Assembly: GCF_014651955.1 (NCBI RefSeq)
Contig: NZ_BMXW01000003.1
Location: 62,001-126,000 of the forward strand
Source of the DNA: Shewanella fodinae
Lineage (GTDB): Bacteria; Pseudomonadota; Gammaproteobacteria; Enterobacterales; Shewanellaceae
Direction of reading: 5' to 3'
Length of the DNA: 64,000 nucleotides
Made by a program: the position numbers and the translations under genes. Within the stretch, counting starts at the first letter, position 1. Each line of letters starts with the position of its first letter. The notes beneath the pieces are model-generated. The model made no database searches, was not told the DNA's origin, and saw only the letters and a program-made list of their open reading frames with translations. This document shows positions 8,343-18,678 of this stretch, piece after piece.

Positions 8343-10193
8343 ATGTCATCCAGTGAACTGACTTTCCGTGAACTCGGACTTTCCGAGGAGTTGCTGCGCG
8401 CCCTGAACGAATTGGGCTACGAGCATCCAACCCCCATCCAAGCCGCCAGTATCGTGCCGCTGATGGAGGGCAAAGATATTCTGGGCCAGGCTCAGACTGG
8501 TACCGGTAAAACCGGTGCTTTTGCATTACCGTTACTCAACGCCATTGACCACAAACTAAACGCCCCGCAAATTCTGGTATTGGCGCCAACCCGGGAATTG
8601 GCCGTACAGGTCGCAGAAGCCTTTACCAGTTACGCCAAATATCTCAAAGGCTTTCATGTGCTGCCTATTTATGGTGGCCAGAGCATGCATCAACAGCTGC
8701 AGGCGCTACGCCGTGGCCCACAGGTCATCGTTGGCACACCAGGCCGTGTCATGGACCATATGCGCCGTGGCACACTGAAGCTGGATACCATCAAGGCGCT
8801 GGTACTGGATGAAGCCGACGAAATGCTGAAAATGGGCTTCATCGATGATATCGAATGGATCCTCGATCAAACGCCAGATGATCGCCAACTGGCGCTGTTT
8901 TCCGCCACCATGCCGGAACAGATCAAACGCGTTGCCAACAAACATCTGGAAAGTCCAATCAACATCAGTATTGCCTCCAGCCATGCGACCGTTGATGCCA
9001 TCGAACAGCGCTTTATTCAAGTGTCACAGCACAACAAGCTGGAAGCACTGGTGCGTATTCTGGAAGTGGAAAACACCGAAGGGATTATTATCTTCGTGCG
9101 GACCCGTAACGCTTGTGTCGAATTGGCTGAAAAGCTCGATGCCCGTGGTTATGCTGCCTCGCCATTACATGGGGATATGAACCAACAAGCCCGTGAACGC
9201 GCCGTTGACCAGTTAAAAAATGGCAAACTGGATATTCTTATCGCGACTGACGTCGCCGCGCGTGGTCTGGACGTAGAACGTATCGGCCATGTCATTAACT
9301 ATGACATTCCCTACGATACCGAAGCCTATGTGCACCGTATTGGTCGTACCGGACGTGCGGGTCGCAGCGGCATGGCAATCCTGTTTGTCACCAACCGCGA
9401 AATGCGCATGTTGCGTATGATCGAAAAAGCCACCAATAGCCGTATTTCGCCGATGAAAGTCCCCAGTCCAGAAACTGTGGCCGAACGTCGGTTGTCACGT
9501 CTTGGCGATCAGGTGGCGGAAGTCATCAATACCCAGCAGTTAGACTTTATGAAAGGCGCAGTGGCTCAGCTGTGTCAGCAACTGGAAGTCGATACCGATA
9601 TTCTGGCCGCCGCCTTGCTGTATCAGGTTCAACAAGAACGACCACTGCAACTGCCACCAATGCAGGAGCGGCAGCGTGACGTGCAGGACAGCAAATTCCA
9701 GAGCGGCGAAGACCGTGGCAGTCGCCGTCGTAGCAGCAGTAGTCGTGCGACCCCAACCGATTTGGGCAGCGCTGATGTGCTGAAAGACAATCCAGACATC
9801 AAGATGTGCCGTTATATGCTGGAAGTCGGCCGCGATCATGGTGTAGGCGTGGGTAATATTGTTGGTGCCATCGCTAACGAGGCCAATATCGACAGCCGTT
9901 ACATCGGCCAGATCCAACTGTTCGATCAAATCACCACTGTCGACCTGCCAGCTGGGATGCCAAAAGATATTCTGGTGCATCTGCGCAAAGTGCGCGTCTG
10001 TGGTCGGCCAATCAACATCAAAGAAGTTGGCACACAAATGGATACTGGCAGCAGCAAGCCCCGTCGCAGCCAGAAACAAGATGAAGGCGGACGCAGCCGT
10101 TCCGACACTGAACGCAGCCCCCGTAGCGAGCGCAGCAAACCCCGTGCTGAAGGGGAACGCCGCCCCAAACGCCGTGAACGCAAAGAGTCATAA
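8343..10193 (+). CDS. deaD: DEAD-box RNA helicase DeaD/CsdA
   Basis: 616 residues. Q motif and motif I AQTGTGKTGAF (about 49-59), Ia PTRELAVQV, Ib TPGRVMDH, II VLDEADEML (about 153-161), III SATMP, then the helicase C domain with ATDVAARGLDVERI and HRIGRTGRAGRSG. After a linker comes a DbpA-type RNA-binding domain (about 485-560) and a basic Arg/Ser-rich tail. This is the DeaD/CsdA layout; the enzyme unwinds structured RNA in ribosome assembly and mRNA decay at low temperature. Single-gene unit with its own terminator. Confidence 0.95.
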   Translation: MSSSELTFRELGLSEELLRALNELGYEHPTPIQAASIVPLMEGKDILGQAQTGTGKTGAFALPLLNAIDHKLNAPQILVLAPTRELAVQVAEAFTSYAKYLKGFHVLPIYGGQSMHQQLQALRRGPQVIVGTPGRVMDHMRRGTLKLDTIKALVLDEADEMLKMGFIDDIEWILDQTPDDRQLALFSATMPEQIKRVANKHLESPINISIASSHATVDAIEQRFIQVSQHNKLEALVRILEVENTEGIIIFVRTRNACVELAEKLDARGYAASPLHGDMNQQARERAVDQLKNGKLDILIATDVAARGLDVERIGHVINYDIPYDTEAYVHRIGRTGRAGRSGMAILFVTNREMRMLRMIEKATNSRISPMKVPSPETVAERRLSRLGDQVAEVINTQQLDFMKGAVAQLCQQLEVDTDILAAALLYQVQQERPLQLPPMQERQRDVQDSKFQSGEDRGSRRRSSSSRATPTDLGSADVLKDNPDIKMCRYMLEVGRDHGVGVGNIVGAIANEANIDSRYIGQIQLFDQITTVDLPAGMPKDILVHLRKVRVCGRPINIKEVGTQMDTGSSKPRRSQKQDEGGRSRSDTERSPRSERSKPRAEGERRPKRRERKES

Positions 10194-10200
10194 TTAAGAA

Positions 10201-10228
10201 GAAAGGAGCCAGTTGGCTCCTTTCTTAT
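10201..10228. terminator. Bidirectional terminator between deaD and the efflux operon
   Basis: Perfect 10-bp stem GAAAGGAGCC / GGCTCCTTTC with AGTT loop, flanked by T-rich and A-rich bases so it can serve the two converging units. Confidence 0.85.
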
Positions 10229-10244
10229 GGCGGGCATAGTTAGC

Positions 10245-11273
10245 TTATTGGCCGAAGCGCGTGGCCTCAAAGCTATTCAGTAGACGATGGATCAAATAGC
10301 AAATACATAAGGTGCCAACAATAGCGCCCATGATGCTGGAAATACGGTATAACGCACTGAAAAACAGGTCATTGCCGGGCGCTAAATACTGACCAAATAA
10401 GATGCCTAAGGTGGTCATGGCACCAAACCCCACACCAGAACCGGCGGCTTCTTTCACGTGGGCCTGCGCAAACAGCATAGTGCCCAACCATAGTAGCGGT
10501 GCCACCAACAGCAGTAAGCCTGACCAGTCATAAAGTAACAACTGCACCAACAAACCGTAGATCACCCCAAGAATAGTGCCCATGGCGCGTTTCCTGGCAT
10601 AGCCTAACGCGCCGTTCCAGTGCATCGGAAATAACAGCAACAAGGTAGTGGCCTGCGCAGACAACGAGTCTTTCAGATCGCACAGTTGAAACACCATAAA
10701 GGAAATTGTCGCCATGCTGGCACCCAGCAGCGCTTCATGGCGCGTCCGGTGTGGCTGCTTGGGTTCCGCTTGATGGGAAACCCGTGCTTCCACATCGGGA
10801 AATAACACCGTCATCAAATAAGCGATAAAAACAGACAAGGCACAGGCCAGCAGATTACTGCTGATCAGATCGTTAAGATCCGTCGCCGGATAGCTGGAAA
10901 AATGCAGCATAATACTGAGGTTGATGACCCCATTAGCGCCAAACAAAAACAGGCTGCCCTTAGACATACAGGCAAAACGATACAAAAACAGCAGGAACAC
11001 CAGCGGCGTCATCAACCCTGGATGCCCACCAAACAACCCGCCAATAATACCTACCTCAATGCCACAGACCGCGCCAGCGGCGAGCAACTGCCGCGCCGCA
11101 TGTGCATTCATGGTCGGGACCAACCCCAACAACAGCATCGGAGTGACCACATAGAACACGCCGTAATTCCAGTTCATCAGCTTACAGATGACAAAGCCCA
11201 ACGTCGCACCCGTTGCCACCCGCAAGCACTGTCGCAAATCGTTTGCCGTCAGCGGCTGATTACGCAATAACAT
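10245..11273 (-). CDS. FUSC/DUF2955-type inner-membrane transporter
   Basis: 342 residues, with about ten hydrophobic segments in two groups separated by a hydrophilic stretch (about 160-178), as in the FUSC superfamily (AaeB, fusaric acid resistance proteins, DUF2955). Such proteins work with a HlyD-type adaptor to export aromatic acids or drugs. GAGGCGGCC upstream supports the start, 8 bases after the adaptor gene. It is shorter than AaeB (about 650 residues) and lacks the large cytosolic domain. Substrate unknown. Confidence 0.75.
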   Translation of the reverse strand: MLLRNQPLTANDLRQCLRVATGATLGFVICKLMNWNYGVFYVVTPMLLLGLVPTMNAHAARQLLAAGAVCGIEVGIIGGLFGGHPGLMTPLVFLLFLYRFACMSKGSLFLFGANGVINLSIMLHFSSYPATDLNDLISSNLLACALSVFIAYLMTVLFPDVEARVSHQAEPKQPHRTRHEALLGASMATISFMVFQLCDLKDSLSAQATTLLLLFPMHWNGALGYARKRAMGTILGVIYGLLVQLLLYDWSGLLLLVAPLLWLGTMLFAQAHVKEAAGSGVGFGAMTTLGILFGQYLAPGNDLFFSALYRISSIMGAIVGTLCICYLIHRLLNSFEATRFGQ

Positions 11274-11281
11274 CGGCCGCC

Positions 11282-12340
11282 TCAGTAGATATAGTGCAGC
11301 AAGCTGATGAATTTGATTTGCAGATGCGCTAAGAACCGCAGCATCCCATGTTGTGGCAGCAACTGCACTGTGGCCCGCGCACCTGCTGCCAAACGCAGCT
11401 GTTCGTGACTACGCAAATCCAGATGCAACCGCAAACGCTGAGCATCACGCACCCAACGGTCAGATTCGGTGGGAGTCGCCAACGAGCCATCGGCAGCAAA
11501 CTGCCCCGCACTGACACCCGCATCAATACTGCTGACAGTGGCGGCATATAACCGACCCGGTTCACCATCAAATGCCACCCAGGCTTCACTGCCAGGGCCG
11601 ATATCCTTCAGTGTCTTCTCACGGAAATCAGCAATGATATCGGTATGTTGAGACACAAGCGCCAACACTGGCGTCGCCACATTAACCACACTGCCTTGCT
11701 GTAGCTGTAAGTTGGTCACCACCCCGTCTTCAGCCGCGGTTACTCTGGTGTACGCCAGGTTCAATTGTGCTGTCGCCAGTTGATTCTGCGCCTGGCGCAG
11801 CTTCAGGTTGTGCGCACCGTCCTGACCACGGGAAACCTTGAGTTTTGCCAACTGGGCATTGGCCGATGCCAGCGCCGCCATTTCGGTACGCACAGTGGTT
11901 TGCGCTTGTTCTAGGCTCTGGCGCGACACGCTGTGGTCATCAAACAGGGACGCCAGCCGTTTGGCCTCTCGCTGTGCCTGTGCCAAAGCCGCTTCACTGG
12001 CAGTGACACTGGCTTTAGCCGCCGCAATCGAGGCATCCAGCTCAGCGTTATCCTGCTGTGCCTGCTCCAGTGCTAATTGGGACTGCTGCAACGCTAGTTC
12101 ATAGGGTTGAGGATCAATGACAAATAGCAGCTCTCCCTGGTGTACCTGCTGGTTGTTGCGCACCGCCACCTGCACTACTTTACCGCTAACCTGCGGCGCC
12201 ACCTTGGTGACCAGATGAGTAGCCATGGCCTGCGGTGTCAGCGGAATCTTCAGATCCGCCAGCATGAAATAAGCAAAAGTGATGGTAAACCCGAACATGG
12301 ATAATTTGATCATGCGGGCAAACTGTTGATCTGGCGTCAT
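11282..12340 (-). CDS. HlyD/EmrA-type membrane fusion protein
   Basis: 352 residues. One N-terminal transmembrane helix (about 13-30), a biotinyl-lipoyl half domain (VAPQVSGKVVQVAVRNNQQVHQGELLFVIDP), a long alpha-helical hairpin rich in Ala, Gln and Leu (about 80-185), the second lipoyl half (LAYTRVTAAEDGVVTNLQLQQGSVV) and a beta-barrel. It would link the FUSC-type membrane protein to an outer-membrane channel not encoded here. Between marR and the transporter gene, same strand, short gaps: one operon. Confidence 0.88.
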   Translation of the reverse strand: MTPDQQFARMIKLSMFGFTITFAYFMLADLKIPLTPQAMATHLVTKVAPQVSGKVVQVAVRNNQQVHQGELLFVIDPQPYELALQQSQLALEQAQQDNAELDASIAAAKASVTASEAALAQAQREAKRLASLFDDHSVSRQSLEQAQTTVRTEMAALASANAQLAKLKVSRGQDGAHNLKLRQAQNQLATAQLNLAYTRVTAAEDGVVTNLQLQQGSVVNVATPVLALVSQHTDIIADFREKTLKDIGPGSEAWVAFDGEPGRLYAATVSSIDAGVSAGQFAADGSLATPTESDRWVRDAQRLRLHLDLRSHEQLRLAAGARATVQLLPQHGMLRFLAHLQIKFISLLHYIY

Positions 12341-12365
12341 AAAACGGGAAACTCTCCTAAATCTG

Positions 12366-12830
12366 TTACTTTTTAGCAGCTAATTGGCGTTGGGCATTGT
12401 TGGTGATACGTTGCAATATCTGCTCAAATTGGGTCAGTTCTGCTTCACTGATGCCGTCCAGCAGATCTAAACGTACTTGCACAATCAAGGTCTCCATCTG
12501 ATCCAGCAGTTGCCGTCCAGCATCGGTTAACCAGACAATGCGGGCGCGTTTGTCTTGATCACAACAATGGCGGAGGATCAGCTGTTGCTGCTCCAACTGC
12601 GCCAGGGTACGCATCAGCGATGGCAGTTCGATCTCTAGGGCATCGGCTAAGGCTTTTTGACCGACACCATCGCCCATGCGCCGTAACTTCCACAGCGCCG
12701 TCCAGCGAGGATGGGTCAAACCCAGCGGTACCAGCTTTGCATCAGCCACCATGCGCCACAACCGGTGGCTGCGCCCTAGGTGTTCAGCCAGTGACAGTTC
12801 TCGCAGGTGATCGAGCAATTTGTCCATCAT
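12366..12830 (-). CDS. MarR-family transcriptional regulator
   Basis: 154 residues with a winged helix (about 40-110: HPRWTALWKLRRMGDGVGQKALADAL, MRTLAQLEQQQLILRHCCDQDKRARIVWLTDAG) and long dimerisation helices at both ends. First gene of the efflux operon, so it likely represses itself and the pump and releases DNA when a small aromatic ligand binds (family knowledge). A strong pair of palindromes 15 bases upstream of the ATG is the likely operator. The cysteine pair HCCDQD in the wing is unusual and could be redox-sensitive. Confidence 0.85.
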   Translation of the reverse strand: MMDKLLDHLRELSLAEHLGRSHRLWRMVADAKLVPLGLTHPRWTALWKLRRMGDGVGQKALADALEIELPSLMRTLAQLEQQQLILRHCCDQDKRARIVWLTDAGRQLLDQMETLIVQVRLDLLDGISEAELTQFEQILQRITNNAQRQLAAKK

Positions 12831-12844
12831 GCATCCCTAAATAT

Positions 12845-12881
12845 TTAGCAGGCTAAGTATTATATTTATTTAGCCTGCTAA
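12845..12881. promoter_or_regulatory. Double palindromic operator of the marR-efflux operon
   Basis: TTAGCAGGCTAA at 12845-12856 and TTAGCCTGCTAA at 12870-12881. Each is the palindrome TTAGC-NN-GCTAA and the two are exact reverse complements of each other, with centres 25 bases apart. The position directly upstream of marR fits autorepression by two MarR dimers. Confidence 0.75.
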
Positions 12882-13044
12882 GTAAATCCCAACGGTGAAA
12901 ATCAGAAAGGTGATCTGCGGCGAATATTACGCATATGTCTCATGAACAATATTAAAAAAGCAGTTGTTTCACACACTTGAGATAGACTTGACTATCTATA
13001 CTTGGCGCTTGTTTATTGTCGTTTTCATGTCCGGAGGGTTTACA

Positions 13045-14955
13045 GTGTTTTCCAGACTAAAGGTAGGAACCCGCATCATTCTGGGGGTATGTGTCATGCT
13101 GGTGGTGGTCATGACATTCATCATGCCACTGGTATTATCTCAATTCACTACTCAGATTGCAGGATCAGAACAGCGCGAACTGCAAAAGCTGTATCAGACC
13201 GCCACCGCTGAAATTCAGAGCTCCGGCAAGCTGGCAGAAGCGCTGGCGACTGTGGTCGCCAATACCCCAGAGATGCAGGCCGAATTTGCCAACGGACAGC
13301 GGCAACAACTCAATGCCCGCAGCCAACTCATCTTCAAGCCTCTGAAACAGGATTTTGCCGTGGAGCAATTCCAGTTTCATACGCCTGCTGCACTGTCGTT
13401 CCTAAGGGTGCACAAACCGGAAAAATTTGGTGATGATCTGTCATCCTTCCGTGAAACTGTGGTGCAGACCAATAGCAGTCGCAAACCGCTCATGGGATTG
13501 GAAAAAGGCGTTGCTGGGTTGGGGATCCGTGGTCTGGCTCCGGTCAGCTATGAGGGGAAACACATAGGCTCGGTCGAATTTGGTATGTCATTCGGCCAGC
13601 CATTCTTTGATGAGTTCAAGCAAAATTACCAAGCAGAAATTGCGTTACTCATTCCCAAGGGCAGTGACTTTACACGCTTTGGCGGCACCTTCGAGCTGCC
13701 GCAGTTTAAAGACAATGCTCTGCTGAATAAGGTGATGCAGGGACAAACCGAACATTTTCGTAGCGACGTGAACCACAGCAGTCATGCGGTTTACCTGCAC
13801 CAGATCCAGGATTTCTCTGGTAAAGCGATTGGGGTGCTGGCGATTGCAATGGACCGCAGTTATGCCGAACAGGCGCTGTGGTATATCAATCTCAAGCTAG
13901 CCGCTATCGGTTTGCTAGCGCTGGTGATTGGTGCCGTAATCGCGGTGTTTATTGCTCGCAGTATCACCGGGCCGATTGGCGAAGCCACCCGGGCGATGAA
14001 CAATATCGCCGAAGGTGAAGGTGATTTGACCCAGCGCATCAAGGTACACAGCAAGGACGAGATCGCCGAACTAGCACAGGCGTTCAACCGCTTTGCCAGC
14101 AAAATTCACAGTACCATGCAAAGCGTGGCGCAGGTGACCGAATCATTGGCAGCCTCTGCAGAAGAGATGTCGGGGATCACCGGCGACAGTCGCCGTAGCG
14201 CCGACAAACAGCAGCAGGAAACCGAGCAGGTCGCCACCGCTATGAATGAAATGGCAGCAACGGTACAGGAGGTGGCCCATAATGCCACCGATGCTGCCAC
14301 CGCGGCGGAACAGGCCAGTCAGGCCAGTGATGACGGCAAACAGGTGGTGCAGCAAGTGGTGGCACAGATTGATGGTCTAGCGCGGGAAATCGGCCATGCC
14401 GCTGACACCATCAATAAACTGGCGCAGGACAGCCAAGCGATTGATACCGTGCTGGAAGTAATCCGCACTATTGCCGAACAAACCAATCTGTTAGCGTTGA
14501 ATGCCGCCATTGAAGCGGCGCGCGCGGGTGAGCAAGGCCGTGGTTTTGCGGTAGTGGCTGACGAAGTTCGCTCACTGGCCAGCCGCACGCAGACCTCAAC
14601 AGCGGAGATCCAGCAAATCATCGAGAATCTGCAGCAAGGCGCCCGTTCAGCCGTGACCGTGATGCAACAGAGCAACCAAACCACCGGCCAGTGTGTGCAA
14701 CAGGCAGGAAACGCTGGTGAAGCGTTGGAGCAGATCCGCGCGGCAGTATCAACCATCACGCAGATGAATATTCAGATTGCCAGCGCCGCCAACCAGCAGG
14801 TCGCCGTGTCTGTCGAAATCAACCAAAACGTCAGCAACATCAACGATGCCGTGGCCCATAGCAGCGATAGCGCCGCTCAGATTGCCGAAGCCAGTAGCGA
14901 ATTGGCAACCCTGTCTGCGCGGCTGCAACAGTTGCTCGGACAGTTCCGCCTGTAA
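13045..14955 (+). CDS. Methyl-accepting chemotaxis protein
   Basis: 636 residues from the GTG at 13045, chosen because GGAGGG lies 6 bases upstream; in-frame ATG 13027 and TTG 12964 lack a site. Layout: membrane helix (about 7-27), periplasmic Cache-type sensor (about 40-290), second helix (about 300-322), HAMP (about 325-378), then the cytoplasmic signalling rod with the conserved tip [20 protein letters not shown] followed by [15 protein letters not shown]. It signals to CheA/CheW and polar flagellar motors. Ligand unknown. Monocistronic, ended by a strong terminator. Confidence 0.93.
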   Translation: MFSRLKVGTRIILGVCVMLVVVMTFIMPLVLSQFTTQIAGSEQRELQKLYQTATAEIQSSGKLAEALATVVANTPEMQAEFANGQRQQLNARSQLIFKPLKQDFAVEQFQFHTPAALSFLRVHKPEKFGDDLSSFRETVVQTNSSRKPLMGLEKGVAGLGIRGLAPVSYEGKHIGSVEFGMSFGQPFFDEFKQNYQAEIALLIPKGSDFTRFGGTFELPQFKDNALLNKVMQGQTEHFRSDVNHSSHAVYLHQIQDFSGKAIGVLAIAMDRSYAEQALWYINLKLAAIGLLALVIGAVIAVFIARSITGPIGEATRAMNNIAEGEGDLTQRIKVHSKDEIAELAQAFNRFASKIHSTMQSVAQVTESLAASAEEMSGITGDSRRSADKQQQETEQVATAMNEMAATVQEVAHNATDAATAAEQASQASDDGKQVVQQVVAQIDGLAREIGHAADTINKLAQDSQAIDTVLEVIRTIAEQTNLLALNAAIEAARAGEQGRGFAVVADEVRSLASRTQTSTAEIQQIIENLQQGARSAVTVMQQSNQTTGQCVQQAGNAGEALEQIRAAVSTITQMNIQIASAANQQVAVSVEINQNVSNINDAVAHSSDSAAQIAEASSELATLSARLQQLLGQFRL

Positions 14956-14971
14956 CCCCATTGCGCACACC

Positions 14972-15000
14972 AAAAAGCCTGCAATTTGCAGGCTTTTTTT
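14972..15000. terminator. Bidirectional terminator between the chemoreceptor and metF
   Basis: AAAAAGCCTGCAA pairs with TTGCAGGCTTTTT, ending in a run of seven T; the A-run on the other side lets it serve metF as well. Confidence 0.92.
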
Positions 15001-15015
15001 ATCGCAACAACATGC

Positions 15016-15933
<918 letters not shown>

Positions 15934-15938
15934 CTATC

Positions 15939-15970
15939 TGGACGTTTGGACGTCTATATGGCTGTATACT
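15939..15970. promoter_or_regulatory. MetJ operator of metF
   Basis: Tandem 8-base met boxes: TGGACGTT (15939), TGGACGTC (15947), then weaker TATATGGC and TGTATACT. The consensus is AGACGTCT. The metJ gene itself lies at 22467. Confidence 0.85.
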
Positions 15971-16342
15971 AGAGAAACTCACGTCGAAGTCAAGCCAAAA
16001 GATCGCCACCATCACAGAAAGCAGCGACTCATAGTGAGTCTTAAAGTATCGTACGGAACATGGTCACATTCCGATTGGATGTTGCCGTCTTTAGCATGAA
16101 AGCCCCATTGTGATTCAGCCGTGTGATTTTGGGGTAAATCTGACATACAAAGATTGACCAAATTTTAGTAATACTACAAAGTGATTCAGTTACGAGTAGC
16201 CACACTAACAATGGCCTAGTTTCGCCAGCAGAGCATGAGCAACAGAATTTTGAGAATCTAGAAGATGTCTAATTTTCTCGGGTCTTACTAATTGGTGGAT
16301 TTGTTTACTAATGTAAGGCTCAAATTGAAAGGATCTTTTGAC
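15971..16342. other. Left flank of the nuclease insert, no gene seen
   Basis: This gap, plus the MetJ site, holds no convincing gene. Features: a small perfect hairpin GACTCA-TAG-TGAGTC at 16026-16040 and a direct repeat GTGATTCAG at 16110 and 16181. Base composition becomes A+T-rich from about 16100, marking the transition into the inserted segment. No tRNA end, integrase or target duplication was recognised. Confidence 0.5.
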
Positions 16343-18079
16343 ATGAAAATAAGGAAATTAACTGTTAATGGTTTCAGGTGTCTTGTAAATTTTACCATTA
16401 ATTTTGCAGATGACCTGACGATTGTTGTTGGTGAAAATGATGCAGGAAAATCGTCACTAATAGAATGCTTGAAGTTGATTACGCAAGGGGAATCCATAGA
16501 GCTAGATGATTTTAATCATAATCTAAATGAAATAGCGATTAGTTTAGAAACCGATGACTTCACGTTCAAAAAGTCATTCTATAAAAAAGATACCAATATA
16601 ACTCAGACTAATCTCACCGCATTCCCATCTCCAGCCTACATCACAAGAATTGTTACATGGCTTAGTAGTGACACTATCGATATTACTGAAGAATCCGTTA
16701 TTCAAAATGTTAAACAAATAGCTAAAACGTTAGGGATAACTGTTAGGTCAAACTCAAATATTCAAAACTTAAGAACTGCGATAGTTGGCTTATTATCTAG
16801 TGATAACATTGAGATCAAAGAAGCGACCTTTCCTTTATTCAATAATATTCAACTAAATGGCAGACATTTTGAGAATGTTTCCGGTTTTTTTAAGGAGGTT
16901 TTTCTTAAAGGAAAGCAAAGTGAAATTTGGGATGAAAAAATCAACGAAGATCAGACGATAGAGGAGTTCGTTAAAGAAAAAATTAATAGCTATTCTCAGC
17001 ATATTGAGGAAAGTATTAAACAAACAGGAATTCTTGGTCGTATGCAGATGTTTTTAAGACATTTGACATCTGTAAAAATTGAGCCAATCTATCAAAAAAG
17101 AGACTTGAACATCGATGCTAAGGTTCAGTTTATGGAAGGTGGTAAAGAAGTCTCAATAGATAAGAAGGGAGATGGAACTAAACGACGTATTACTATGGCC
17201 CTCCTAGAATACAAAAAGGAGCAGGCTCTCCTCGATAATGACACATCAACTATCTACTTGCTCGATGAACCAGATACACATCTTCATGTGAAAGCACAGA
17301 TTGAGTTTCTTGATACTATAAAAGGATTTTCTGAAAATGGAAATCAAGTAATCCTTACAACTCACTCTCCTTTTATTATCAACGCAGTATGCCCACGACA
17401 ACTTCGCTTAATCGAGAATACACAAAACGTTAGTAAAGTACGTTATTTAAAGCAAGACGTAGATCTCGCAGATAGAGTACTTCGTTCGTTAGGTGTTGAA
17501 AATACATATCTTTTCTTTTCACGTCATATAGTTATTGTTGAAGGAGAAACAGAAGAGCAGTTTTTGCCAGCGTTTTTTCTCAAAAGGTTTAACGAAACTC
17601 TATCATCATCTCTGATTAAGTTGGTGAACTGTAAAGGGATTACCAATATCCCTGGATTTGCTAGAGCAATATTGGAAATACATAACCCAAGCAATATACA
17701 TTTACTTTATGACAATGATGCATCTCCTGAACTTTCCGAGTTAATAGAGAATTTAAAAGTTCCTACTGAAAGAAAATATGTAGTAGGCATAAGGGAATTT
17801 GAAGATGCCTTTAGTGATGAGGCTCTTCATTCTGGCTGGAGTCTCTATTTACAGGGTGCACATAAGGATGTTCCTGACAATTGGACTGTTGATTCAATTA
17901 GAGAATTGCGACAACGTTGTCTAGAAGATGGAAGTAAATTTTCTAAAGAGATTAGAAGCTTAAATCAGGGTGGTAAGAAAATGAGCAAACCTATCCTAGG
18001 AAATGCTCTTGCAGAAAATCTTACAGACGAACAGATTCCTCAAAGACTACTTGAGTTAATTCGGGTACTCAGGGAATAA
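16343..18079 (+). CDS. OLD-family ATP-dependent nuclease (AAA ATPase plus TOPRIM)
   Basis: About 578 residues. N-terminal ABC/SMC-like ATPase: Walker A VGENDAGKSS (about 29-38), Walker B TIYLLDEPDTHLH (about 301-313), switch His in ILTTHSPFII. C-terminal TOPRIM: IVIVEGETEEQF (catalytic Glu near 398) and the acidic LLYDNDASPE (about 453-462). This is the architecture of OLD nucleases, many of which act in phage defence (P2 Old, GajA of Gabija). No UvrD-like helicase (GajB) is adjacent. Start MKIRKLT is chosen from AAAGGA upstream; 17 extra codons are possible. Codon use and composition are strongly A+T-rich against the met genes on both sides, indicating acquisition. A 104-residue gene follows 54 bases later on the same strand. 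Confidence 0.85.
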   Translation: MKIRKLTVNGFRCLVNFTINFADDLTIVVGENDAGKSSLIECLKLITQGESIELDDFNHNLNEIAISLETDDFTFKKSFYKKDTNITQTNLTAFPSPAYITRIVTWLSSDTIDITEESVIQNVKQIAKTLGITVRSNSNIQNLRTAIVGLLSSDNIEIKEATFPLFNNIQLNGRHFENVSGFFKEVFLKGKQSEIWDEKINEDQTIEEFVKEKINSYSQHIEESIKQTGILGRMQMFLRHLTSVKIEPIYQKRDLNIDAKVQFMEGGKEVSIDKKGDGTKRRITMALLEYKKEQALLDNDTSTIYLLDEPDTHLHVKAQIEFLDTIKGFSENGNQVILTTHSPFIINAVCPRQLRLIENTQNVSKVRYLKQDVDLADRVLRSLGVENTYLFFSRHIVIVEGETEEQFLPAFFLKRFNETLSSSLIKLVNCKGITNIPGFARAILEIHNPSNIHLLYDNDASPELSELIENLKVPTERKYVVGIREFEDAFSDEALHSGWSLYLQGAHKDVPDNWTVDSIRELRQRCLEDGSKFSKEIRSLNQGGKKMSKPILGNALAENLTDEQIPQRLLELIRVLRE

Positions 18080-18133
18080 AAAAGCATGTAAAATCATTAA
18101 TATAGCTAAAACCCAAATTAAGGATGATATAAA

Positions 18134-18448
18134 ATGGACGAACAACTTTTTATTCAAGCTATTCATGATAAGACAAAAATCCGTCTCACTTTTGCATCAA
18201 AAGAAGATGGACATAATTTAACAAGAATATGTGCTCCTATGGACTTTGGGCCGAGTAGAAGGGCGCATAATCAGGATAACAGATATCATTTATGGGACTA
18301 CGATAGCGATAAATCAAATCACACGTTATCGCTGTTACCAGATCAGATAGTTGAAATGGAATTCCTAGAAGAGCTTTTCGATCCTGCAGATTTTGTGACA
18401 TGGACTCCTAACTGGATAGTTGAACGTGATTGGGGACGATACAGTTAG
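18134..18448 (+). CDS. Small uncharacterised protein paired with the OLD-type nuclease
   Basis: 104 residues, soluble, acidic, rich in Asp and Trp. No signal or membrane segment. Parts resemble the core of a WYL-type ligand-binding domain (KTKIRLTFASKEDGHNLTRI, then HLWDYDSDKSNHTLSLLPDQ), but the match is loose and no DNA-binding domain is attached. C-terminal FVTWTPNWIVERDWGRYS is unusual. AAGGATG upstream of the ATG is a fair ribosome site. It shares strand and A+T-rich composition with the nuclease gene, so the two probably arrived together. It could be a regulator, sensor or second defence component; function unknown. Confidence 0.7.
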   Translation: MDEQLFIQAIHDKTKIRLTFASKEDGHNLTRICAPMDFGPSRRAHNQDNRYHLWDYDSDKSNHTLSLLPDQIVEMEFLEELFDPADFVTWTPNWIVERDWGRYS

Positions 18449-18484
18449 AGCCGATCGTTAAAAGCTGCTAGCGATAGCCTTTGA

Positions 18485-18535
18485 CACCTACGCGAAATTC
18501 GAGTTATCTAATGTTTGATTGAATTCACGTAGGTG
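18485..18535. repeat. Imperfect inverted repeat at the right edge of the insert
   Basis: CACCTACGCGAAATTC at 18485-18500 pairs with GAATTCACGTAGGTG at 18521-18535 with one mismatch and one extra base; 20-base loop. It lies 36 bases after the small gene. No T-run follows, so it may be a recombination or boundary element rather than a terminator. Confidence 0.5.
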
Positions 18536-18628
18536 AAGAGGCCATAATTATTAGAGTATCATAATAATCTAAGTACCAGTTCAATTGTCATAATTCGCAA
18601 TTCGAAAATGTTCAATTCTATCCTAAAT

Positions 18629-18654
18629 AATAAGGCTCCCGCAGGAGCCTTATT
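18629..18654. terminator. Terminator downstream of metL
   Basis: Perfect 11-bp stem AATAAGGCTCC / GGAGCCTTATT with loop CGCA. It serves the metBL operon on the minus strand and may also stop transcription leaving the nuclease insert. Confidence 0.88.
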
Positions 18655-18678
18655 TGCACAGCAGAATCGATGCCGTAT

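Noticed and set aside
9540-10079. 179-codon frame opposite deaD
   Set aside because: Antisense shadow of the helicase C-terminal region, no ribosome site or family.
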